Source of the DNA: Scatosoma sp045614565
GTDB lineage: Bacteria; Bacillota; Clostridia; Christensenellales; Borkfalkiaceae
DNA length: 64,000 nt
Assembly: GCA_045614565.1 (NCBI GenBank)
Contig: JAZLDG010000036.1
Coordinates: forward strand, 1-64,000
Direction of reading: 5' to 3'
Part shown: positions 25,020-33,800 of the stretch, in pieces
Position numbering within the stretch: position 1 is the stretch's first letter
Layout: each line of letters opens with the position of its first letter
Made by a program: the position numbers and the translations under genes
Notes under the pieces: generated by a model
The model's input: only the letters and a program-made list of their open reading frames with translations
Database searches by the model: none
Told to the model about the DNA's origin: nothing

Positions 25020-27824
25020 ATGCAAAATATACAACTTCATTTTTCCCATCCTTGGCTGTTATTACTGCTAATTCCCGCTGTATTTTTCACCTTATTTTCT
25101 TATTTTAGATTAAATAAGCGTTATAGATGCACGAGAAATCGTATCATATCTATCGTTTTACATATATGCGTAATGTTTTTCTCTATATTCACGCTTGCAG
25201 GTTTTGTTATTCGTTACGATATTCCGAATGAAAAAAACGAGCTTATTATACTCGTTGATAAATCAAATTCGGAAGACGAAGAACAAGAAGCGATAGATTC
25301 GTACGTCAATTCTGTATTGAAAGAAGGGAAATATCAAGGCTTTAATATGGGTATCGTTACGTTTGGTTTTGACCAAAAGTACGTTTTGCCGTTGACCGAT
25401 AATTTAGACGGGGCTTTCGACGCCTATCTTGCGGCGGAACTGCCTGACGTAAGCGCAACGAATATTGCGGCGGCTCTTACGTATACGCAAGCTTTGTTTA
25501 ACAATCTCGACTCGGGTAAAATTTTGCTCGTAACGGACGGAAAAGAAACGGACGAAGAAGCCAAACAAGTAATACTTGGCGTTTCTTCGCAAGGACTTTC
25601 CGTAGACGTAGCGTTCGTGCCTTCTAATTACACGGAAGACGATGCGCAGATCGTGGGAATTACGTTGCCCGAATATTACGTTAAAGTAGGGGATGAATGT
25701 GAGATTTCCGTAACGATAGAAAGTAAAGGCGAACAAGAATTTTACGTTGCATTGTATGACAACGGAGAAATGGATCCGAAAAAAGTTCAGCAAGTCGCCA
25801 CGAAAACTGGGGTGCAAACGGTAAGTTTTCGCCACGAATTCCAAGGAGACGGCTTACACGAAATTAGATTTAGAATGGAGCCTGTAAATAAGGACGGGCT
25901 TTTACAAAATAACGAATATTGCACCTATCACTATCTTGAAACATTTGATAAAGTATTGATTGTGGAAAGAACGGAAGGCGATTCAGCAACCTTGGTGGAA
26001 ATGTTGAATGCTGATACGGAAAAATCTTACGATATCACTCCTATTTGTATTTCAGACGAAAATTTACCCAAAGACGTAAACGTGCTTCGGGGATACGATC
26101 AAGTTATTTTGAATAATATTTCCAACGCGGTAATGCCTGACGGATTCGATGAAATTCTTTCCGAGTACGTAAATGATTTCGGGGGCGGTTTATTTACCGT
26201 CGGCGGTAAAAGCGACGATAATGCCGCAAACGCTTATACACCGAGCGATATGTATGGAACTGTTTATCAGGAAATGTTGCCTGTACAAGCAATCAATTAT
26301 ACGCCACCCGTTGGCGTTATGATTATCATTGACCGTTCGGGTTCAATGGAAGAAGATCACGACGATAAAGGTAATTCTTATTTTGAAGGTGCAAAAGCCG
26401 GTGCAATCGCTTGTTTAGACGAGCTGACTGAAAGAGATTATATCGGAGTAATGATGGCGGATGAAGAAGTTGAAGTAATCCTTCAATTAACGTCAAGAAC
26501 CCAAGAAAGAAAAATTAAAGACTCTATTTCAAGCGTGGAAAAAGGGAACTTGGGTAAAGGGTTAATTTTATCGTCTGCTTTGAAAATCGCAGCGGCTGAA
26601 TTGAACGTTTATCAAGATAAAGTTGCCAAGCGTCATATTATTTTCGTTACCGACGGTAATCCAAGTGAAAAAGCGGAACAATATCAAACTGAAATTAAGA
26701 AGCTTGCAGATACGGGTATAACGTTATCCGTTATTGCGATAACATTAAAACACGATGATGGTGATATGCAAGCCGCTGCGGTAATGGGTAACGGTAAATA
26801 CTATCCTACGAGTAGCGTAAAAGAGCTTATTGGTGCGATGAAAACGGATTTGGGTATGCCGAGTATTAAAGACGTAAACGACGAAGTCTTTAATCCTAAG
26901 ATTTATGATATGACGTCTTCGCTTGTAAGCGATTTGGAAAAAGGCACGGGGGTAAATAGCGATCGTTTGACAGTAGAACTCGGTGGTTTTTTCGGGTCAA
27001 AAATTAAGCCGGAAGCCAATTTGATTTTGACGGGTAATTATAACGTTCCGCTTTACGCGCAATGGAAGTACGGAAAAGGTACGGTTGGTAGCTTTATGTG
27101 CGACCTGCAAAAATCCGAATGGTCCAAATCCTTCGTTGAAAACGAAAACGGTAAAAAACTTATTCAAAATATAGTTGATTATTTGATGCCCACGGAGAAT
27201 ATCCGTCCAAAATCTATCAATATCACCTTAAAAGAAGATAATTATACGAACACGTTGAGTGTTTTGACAGACTTAAAGCAAGGCGAAAAGATCGTTGGTG
27301 AAATCGTAAGAACGACGGAAGCGGGAGACGTAGTTGTTCCGCTTGATAAAGTAACCGACGTAAATGCGGCCCCTGCTTTGTCCGCGTGTTATGTAACGAT
27401 GCCGTTTTCTACGGAAAATAACTATACCAGATGTGGGTTTATTGTAAAAGAAAGCGGTGTTTATAGAATCGTTTTAAGAAAGATTGACGATAGCGGTAAA
27501 GTATTGTGCGAAGAAACGTTTTATAAATCGTTTTCCTATTCGGAAGAGTACGATTCGATTACCGAAGAAACGCAAGAAGACGTACGAGCAAGACTTGTTA
27601 ATCTTGCGGACCAGGGAAAGGGTAAGTTGTTAGAAGATTTGGAAGACCCGTATTCAATTTTCATTGAATTTGAAAAAGTAATCGAGCAAATGTATGATCC
27701 CAGAACGTTGTTTATGATTCTTGCGATTATATTATTCCTTGCGGACGTTGCTATACGTAAATTCAAATTTAAGTGGTTGCACGAGATTATTCGTGATAGA
27801 AAAAAACGACCGCCGTTGAAATAA
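25020..27824 (+). CDS. Membrane protein with two VWA domains
   Basis: A 934-residue protein. Residues 1-62 hold two membrane helices and the HPWLLLLLIP start common to BatA/BatB-like proteins. A first VWA-like domain has a partly degenerate metal site DKSNSE (D80, S82, S84). A middle region (about 310-430) resembles the glutamine-amidotransferase-like fold found in related proteins. A second VWA domain has a complete DxSxS as DRSGSM (D438, S440, S442) and VTDGNPS. A C-terminal helix (about 896-914) is followed by a short basic tail. It lies 18 bases after the previous gene. The intact MIDAS in the second domain suggests ligand or partner binding by metal coordination outside the membrane. Confidence 0.82.
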   Translation: MQNIQLHFSHPWLLLLLIPAVFFTLFSYFRLNKRYRCTRNRIISIVLHICVMFFSIFTLAGFVIRYDIPNEKNELIILVDKSNSEDEEQEAIDSYVNSVLKEGKYQGFNMGIVTFGFDQKYVLPLTDNLDGAFDAYLAAELPDVSATNIAAALTYTQALFNNLDSGKILLVTDGKETDEEAKQVILGVSSQGLSVDVAFVPSNYTEDDAQIVGITLPEYYVKVGDECEISVTIESKGEQEFYVALYDNGEMDPKKVQQVATKTGVQTVSFRHEFQGDGLHEIRFRMEPVNKDGLLQNNEYCTYHYLETFDKVLIVERTEGDSATLVEMLNADTEKSYDITPICISDENLPKDVNVLRGYDQVILNNISNAVMPDGFDEILSEYVNDFGGGLFTVGGKSDDNAANAYTPSDMYGTVYQEMLPVQAINYTPPVGVMIIIDRSGSMEEDHDDKGNSYFEGAKAGAIACLDELTERDYIGVMMADEEVEVILQLTSRTQERKIKDSISSVEKGNLGKGLILSSALKIAAAELNVYQDKVAKRHIIFVTDGNPSEKAEQYQTEIKKLADTGITLSVIAITLKHDDGDMQAAAVMGNGKYYPTSSVKELIGAMKTDLGMPSIKDVNDEVFNPKIYDMTSSLVSDLEKGTGVNSDRLTVELGGFFGSKIKPEANLILTGNYNVPLYAQWKYGKGTVGSFMCDLQKSEWSKSFVENENGKKLIQNIVDYLMPTENIRPKSINITLKEDNYTNTLSVLTDLKQGEKIVGEIVRTTEAGDVVVPLDKVTDVNAAPALSACYVTMPFSTENNYTRCGFIVKESGVYRIVLRKIDDSGKVLCEETFYKSFSYSEEYDSITEETQEDVRARLVNLADQGKGKLLEDLEDPYSIFIEFEKVIEQMYDPRTLFMILAIILFLADVAIRKFKFKWLHEIIRDRKKRPPLK

Positions 27825-27829
27825 GACAA

Positions 27830-27862
27830 ACGCATTTTTTATGACTTTTTAGAAAAATGCGT
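27830..27862 (+). terminator. Hairpin between VWA gene and LRR lipoprotein gene
   Basis: A 10-base-pair stem (27830-27839 with 27853-27862) with a 13-base loop. No T-run follows, so it may act as a partial terminator or as an mRNA-stabilising element rather than a full stop. The next gene starts 28 bases on. Confidence 0.45.
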
Positions 27863-27890
27863 AAGGGATTCCCAATTTAAGGAGAATGTT

Positions 27891-30734
27891 ATGAAAAAGC
27901 TCAAACTTTTCGTTATATTAAGCTTAATAATCGGCGTTTTATTTGCGTTGTGCGGGTGTAATAAAGAAAAACTCGCCACTCCGACGAACGTTAAGGTAGA
28001 CGTTGAAGATCAATTAACATGGTCGGAAGTCGAAAACGCCCGTAATTATTTGGTATTGATAGTAGACGAAAACGGAGAAGGAAAAGAATTAGCGCCTAAA
28101 AAGCCAAAGGCTTCGCTTTTTGATTTGGCGGAAGGTGATTACGAAATTAAAGTAAAAGCCGTCGGGGGCGATATGGGAATTGCTGATTCCGATTGGACGG
28201 AAAGCTTCAATTTCCATAAGAATTATGAAACGGGATGCGTGTATACCTTAATTAACAATAATACGGAATATGCGATTACCAAATATGGAAAATCATCGGG
28301 AACGATTTATATTCAAGACGAATATCGCGGTAAGCCCGTTACGGAAATTGCGGATAAAGCGTTTAAGGGATATTCAAAGATCGAACACGTATACGTTGGG
28401 AAAAACGTAAAAAGAATAGGTGACGCCGCTTTCCAAAGCTGTAAAAATTTGAAAACGGTTACCCTTCCCGATACTCTGACGTCTATCGGGGAAGCTGCCT
28501 TTCAATCCTGTGCGCTTTTAGAACAAGTCAATATCCCAAAAGGCGTAACTGAAATCAAAAATTATACGTTTGCTTATTGTCGGCAGTTGAAAGAAATTAT
28601 TTTACACGAAGAAATTACTAAATTGGGTGAATTTGCATTTTCCGATTGCTCGTCCTTTACTTCGTTCGTGATCCCCGATTCCGTAGAATCGATGGGCATT
28701 TCGACTTTTACGGGTAATTCGGCTTTGAAAGAAGTAACTATCAGCAAAAACTTAAAAGCAATCGAAAAAGAAACGTTTTATTTTTGTAGTAGTTTGGAAA
28801 AGGTTAATTTTTCAAATGAAAGCACGTTGGTTTCCATCGGTAAGAATGCGTTTAGAGACTGTAAAGCGTTAAAAAGTATATCTATCCCCGAAGGCGTGGA
28901 AACGATTGGCGACGGAGCGTTTTATATGTTGCCTACTACGGTAAACGATGAATCGGGAAATGAAGAAACAATATATCCGTCGGTTCTTGAAACTATTATC
29001 ATTCCGTCTACAGTAAAAACGGTGGGGACGGACGCGTTTACGGGTACGAAATTTTATCAAGATAGCCTTTTGCAATCTAATTATGTTTATATTAACGATT
29101 GGTTGGTTGGGTGTTCAAAAGAAGTTCGCGATAATTTAACCGTTTTAGATGATTCCGTTTTGCCTGCTGATCTTGTTGGTATTGCTGAAATGGTTTTTGC
29201 GGGGGCTAAATTGTTACAAGAAATTGATCTACCTGCTTCCGTAAAATATTTAGGAGATTATGCGTTTTCACTTGCAGTAAAATTGGAAACAATCAAACTT
29301 CCTGGGGTTGTAGATATAGGTGCTTACGCCTTTCAAGGATGCGACAATCTCGATGACGTTACGTTGGGGAATAACTTGGATGTGATTAGAAAAGGTGCTT
29401 TTTTTGATTGTCTAGGTGTGAACGCTGATGGCTTAAAGCTTAAAAACGTTACGTCGATTGCTGAAAGTGCATTTTTGGGAACGTTGCACGTTCCAAATCC
29501 TGATAAGGAAACTCCTGGTAATTTGCTCAAGACGGAAGTGTTGTATTCAGGGAATGCAACCAACGGATTGTGGGTTGTGGGATTTATCGGTAAACCGTCA
29601 ATAGTCGAATTAAAGAAAAATACGGTGGGGATTGCTGATTATGCGTTTAAGGAATGTGGTTCTTTAACGTCTATTACAGGATTATCTACGGTTAAATATA
29701 TCGGTAAAGGTGCTTTTTACAAATGTTCTAACCTTTCGCAAGTATATCTTGGAAGCGGTGTCGAAGTTATAGAAGATTATGCCTTTTATGGTTGTGCTAA
29801 CTTATATTCTATTGATATTCGTCAAAACGTAACCAAGATCGGGCGTTCGGCTTTTTATGGTTGCAGACAATTAGGCGAAATTAACCTTTCGTTGGCAAAA
29901 GTAACGTCCATAGGTGATTATGCTTTTTACAACTGTATAAGCCTTCAACAGGCAAGGCTCGGGAATAAATTGACGGAACTTGGAAAATACGCGTTTTTCA
30001 AATGTGAGTCTTTGGAATCGGTTATTCTTCCCGATACCCTGACGAGCATTAGCGACCGTGCGTTTTATAAATGTAAAGCGTTATCGTCCGTAACGCTTGG
30101 GGATAGTATTGAAACGATTGGCGAATATGCCTTTACAGGTTGTGTTGCTTTGAAACGTATCAAATTCCCGACTGCCTTAAAAATGATTAAGAAACAAGCG
30201 TTTTTCGCTTGCGAAGAATTAAGCTATATAACCTTTAACGAAAATTTGGAAACGATTGGCGAATATGCTTTTTACGGCAACGTAAAAATTCGGTTTTTAG
30301 AATTACCTAACGGACTTAAAACCATAGAAAAATACGCCTTTAAGGATTGCGAGCAAATCATATCGGTTATTTTACCGAGTGGTTTAGAAGAAGTGGGAAT
30401 GCACGCATTCTTTGATTGTAAAGCCGCAACTTTCTATATTGAAGATTCTATGCTTGGTGAAGGTTGGGATCGCTATTGGAATTCTTCATATCAAGGCGTC
30501 GTTTTGGGATGTACCTTGTCGGACGATAAAACGTACGTGGTGTCCGTAACCATTGATGATAAGACTTTACAAAACGCGCAAACGGCAACATTTTACGTGC
30601 CGCAACGCGACGGATTTGTTTTTGAAGGTTGGGCACTGAGCGCAAACAGCGAAGTAGCATACACGATGAAACAAATGTTGGACGTGCCAAAAGGGACGAC
30701 CATATACGCGGTATGGAGCGATTCACTCGAATAA
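27891..30734 (+). CDS. LRR (BspA-type) lipoprotein with C-terminal B-repeat
   Basis: A 947-residue lipoprotein: signal helix, then lipobox LCGC with C23. Residues 30-115 form an Fn3-like domain (PTNVKVDVEDQLTWSEVENA). About 125-860 are LRR_5 repeats, for example IGDAAFQSCKNLKTVTLPDT. The last 75 residues resemble an InlB-type B-repeat (GFVFEGWALS, then TTIYAVW). The order LRR then B-repeat is the reverse of that in the giant protein. It could be co-transcribed with the MoxR/VWA genes, as the 66-base gap has only a hairpin without a T-run and no clear promoter. It probably binds a surface ligand; which one is unknown. The ATG follows AAGGAG. Confidence 0.88.
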   Translation: MKKLKLFVILSLIIGVLFALCGCNKEKLATPTNVKVDVEDQLTWSEVENARNYLVLIVDENGEGKELAPKKPKASLFDLAEGDYEIKVKAVGGDMGIADSDWTESFNFHKNYETGCVYTLINNNTEYAITKYGKSSGTIYIQDEYRGKPVTEIADKAFKGYSKIEHVYVGKNVKRIGDAAFQSCKNLKTVTLPDTLTSIGEAAFQSCALLEQVNIPKGVTEIKNYTFAYCRQLKEIILHEEITKLGEFAFSDCSSFTSFVIPDSVESMGISTFTGNSALKEVTISKNLKAIEKETFYFCSSLEKVNFSNESTLVSIGKNAFRDCKALKSISIPEGVETIGDGAFYMLPTTVNDESGNEETIYPSVLETIIIPSTVKTVGTDAFTGTKFYQDSLLQSNYVYINDWLVGCSKEVRDNLTVLDDSVLPADLVGIAEMVFAGAKLLQEIDLPASVKYLGDYAFSLAVKLETIKLPGVVDIGAYAFQGCDNLDDVTLGNNLDVIRKGAFFDCLGVNADGLKLKNVTSIAESAFLGTLHVPNPDKETPGNLLKTEVLYSGNATNGLWVVGFIGKPSIVELKKNTVGIADYAFKECGSLTSITGLSTVKYIGKGAFYKCSNLSQVYLGSGVEVIEDYAFYGCANLYSIDIRQNVTKIGRSAFYGCRQLGEINLSLAKVTSIGDYAFYNCISLQQARLGNKLTELGKYAFFKCESLESVILPDTLTSISDRAFYKCKALSSVTLGDSIETIGEYAFTGCVALKRIKFPTALKMIKKQAFFACEELSYITFNENLETIGEYAFYGNVKIRFLELPNGLKTIEKYAFKDCEQIISVILPSGLEEVGMHAFFDCKAATFYIEDSMLGEGWDRYWNSSYQGVVLGCTLSDDKTYVVSVTIDDKTLQNAQTATFYVPQRDGFVFEGWALSANSEVAYTMKQMLDVPKGTTIYAVWSDSLE
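28300..30430 (+). repeat. LRR_5 repeat array in the 947-residue lipoprotein
   Basis: Tandem units of about 23 codons with IGxxAFxxC cores, interrupted by linkers near 28930-29160 and 29490-29620. Confidence 0.8.
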
Positions 30735-30787
30735 ATAACAATACCTTGAACAAATTTTATAAAAGAATTTTATAAAGGGGAAATTCG

Positions 30788-30818
30788 TTTGACAAGAGTG
30801 TGTCAAAAGTTATATAAT
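30788..30818 (+). promoter_or_regulatory. Promoter with palindrome over the -35 element
   Basis: TTGACA (30789-30794), an 18-base spacer and TATAAT (30813-30818). A 7-base inverted repeat, TTTGACA (30788-30794) and TGTCAAA (30801-30807), includes the -35 element and could be a repressor site. Confidence 0.75.
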
Positions 30819-30854
30819 ATATATTTGGAAGACTTCATAAAAAGGATATAAAAG

Positions 30855-33800
30855 ATGAAAAAGTATAAGAAAGTTTTGTTGACGCTGGGCTTAATCGCAG
30901 GATTGAGCATTGCGTCCGCATTTGTGGTTTCGTGCGATAACGATTCTAAACAAATTGCCGTAACTTTTGAAGAAAACGGCGGTGCGGAAATTGAAGACGT
31001 AAACGTAGAAAACGGACAGGAATACGTTTTACCCGTACCGACGAGAGACGGATACCGTTTTGACGGTTGGTACGCAAACGGCGATTTTTCGGGCGAAGCG
31101 GTAACTTCGGTTATTGCGTCGAGCGACGTTACGTATTATGCAAAATGGATGCAGGTATTCGCCGTTAATTTAGATTTGAACGGCGGTGAGTTAAGCACGA
31201 CGAAGTTGTTTCTTGCGCAAGGCGAAAACGTTTATGAAGCGGTCAAAAATTTACAACCCAAAAAGGCGGGCTTGACTTTTGGTGCGTGGTTTAACGGAAA
31301 CTACGAACTTTCGTCGACTGCGACGATGAAGTCGAGCGAATTGAACTTGAAAGCGCAATATAAAGTTGCTTATACCGTCGAACTTCGTTTGGAAAATTTG
31401 GCTGGGACTGGATACGACACGACAACCCAAACGGGTAGTGATTACGTTGGAAAAACTTTCACGTCTACGCAAAAAGTAACGGGTTTCACGGAAACGACGG
31501 AAGATAAAAGTTCTTTAACGAAAGTTTTATCGGAAACGGCAGCTGAAAACGTATTCGTTCATACTTTTGATAGAAATACCTATACGGTAATGTTTTCACC
31601 GAATTGCCCTGGGGATCAACATCTTGATACGATTTTTGTAGATGCGAAATTTGAAGAAGAAATTGACGTGCCTACCGATCCTACGGAATATCAAATTGAC
31701 GGATACTGCTTGCTTGGTTGGACGACTAATCCAAATTCCACAAAAGTAGAATATCCCGTTGACTTTTCCGTTCGTAACAACGACGATAATTCAGATATTA
31801 CGAAGAAATACGTAGTGTCGGATAGAAATTATTTGTACGGCGTATGGCAACAAGCATATACCGATATGTTTGGTGGGGACGACTATATCTATCTTCTTGA
31901 AAGTGAAGACGGGGACGACGTCGTTTATCTTTGTCGTGCAAACGTATATTTCAAGGGCGTTTACAATGCTGAAAGCAATTTGTTTTACTTTGACGGTAAT
32001 GATTTAATTTCGGGTAAGTTGTACGATAACGGTAAATTCGTTTATTCGGACGAAAATCGTGCTAAGAACTATACGCTTTATGAAACGGATAAAGGTATCA
32101 AAGTTACGGAAAAAATTAGCTTTAATAACTATAACCAAATTGACTATTTAGTTTTTGAAGAAAGTACCGATTCCGTAAATGAAACTGGACCTATAAAAGA
32201 TAAGTCCGTAGGTATTTATGAAGTTGCGGCAAACGGCGATTACGTAGCAACGTTTACTTCGGGTAGTTTGGCTGGGCAGACGATGAATTTCATTCTTTCT
32301 ATGATCCCCAACGAACAAAACATTGAAACGCCCGTTTTCCAAGTTCGGAATGAAGCGGAATATCAAATCGGTCGAATCATTCTTGGCGGTATCAGAAGAG
32401 ATAAACCGAGCAGTCCCGACGCCGTATACGTAATCGGCGGTATTACGTATATGTATTTTGAACTCGACGGGTTTGGTACGGCGAAGTTCGTTTCCGATGG
32501 AAAAACGACCACTTATAAATATTCGACGGATGAAAACAATCCCAAAATTCTTTACTTGAAAGATATTAACGATAAATTGATTGAAACAATTTATTTGATG
32601 GATCTTCCCGGGTTTGAAGAACAAGGGTATATGGTTTATGAAGAAGAAATGAACGATACGTTCGATTTGGGCTCGGGCGACACATTGACGCTTGATGGAT
32701 TGTGCTATGCTGAATATAAGAAAGGCAATAGAACGATCAAGTCCTATTATAGACAGGGAACGAGTCCGATGGGCGGCAAAATCATTTCGATTATCGATCC
32801 CGAAGAATATAAAGAATATAAATTCTTATTAAATGAAGTAGAAGACGAAGAAGCAGAAAAAGCTTATACGGCGAAGACTATTTTAAGTACGTATGCGGAA
32901 TATTATTATAAAGATGCAGACGGCCTTTATTATGCGCCGATGCTCGTTATTGACGAAACCGTAGCGGGTAAAGCGAGCCTTTATGGCTATACGGCGGATA
33001 AAACTTTCCAAAAAGTTTCGGAAGGCACTTATACGCTTTTAGAAACGGGCGAATACAAAGGCTTATATGAATATCGTAGAGTTGGCGACGTGTTAGACGC
33101 TCCCGACGTATATCTTGAACCGATAAATCTTTTGAATATCGAATGGTTTATCTTTGCGCTTGATACGGAAACGGAAGGCTACAGTATTAACTATTGGTAT
33201 GCGTCTAATGCCGATGACGAAGGCTATTTTGTAAATTATCGCAATGCGGATATTACGTCCGACGCAACGTTAAAAACCGTAGGCGGTTTTGCGTTCTATC
33301 AAGCGGGAGCTGATGTACCATCCATTATCGGCTCTTATAGTATGAACGGAACACTTATGGAGCTTGTTGCAAATGAAAAGACTTACTACTTCACTTTGGA
33401 CGAGAAAAATCCTGACGACCGTAAGTTCTACGCTTTACAATATGCTCCTTATAAAGCGTATTTGAAAGATAAAGACGGTAAGTATAGCACGAGCGAATAT
33501 CTTTCTTACGACGGACTTGGCAACGTTGCCTACGTGAAAGACGGAAGGGAGATTGCGGGCTCGGTTGGAAAGGCACAAGTTAACAATCTTGATAAATTAA
33601 CGCACTATTTCCAAGACCAAGTTTATCAATTTACGTCAACGGAAAAACAGTTTGAATATATTGAAGGAAAAGACGGTGCGAGATCTTATTTTGCTCCTTG
33701 GATAGGAACTCCCGACGAAGAAGGGGAAAATACCCCGAAATATATCTATGAAACAGAAGCAGGTGCGTTTACGATTGACGGTTATTGTAAAGCGGAATTC

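Noticed and set aside
30749..30779. Direct repeat of AATTTTATAAA before the 1753-residue lipoprotein gene
   Set aside because: Two AT-rich copies only, not placed like a known regulatory element; most likely low-complexity sequence.
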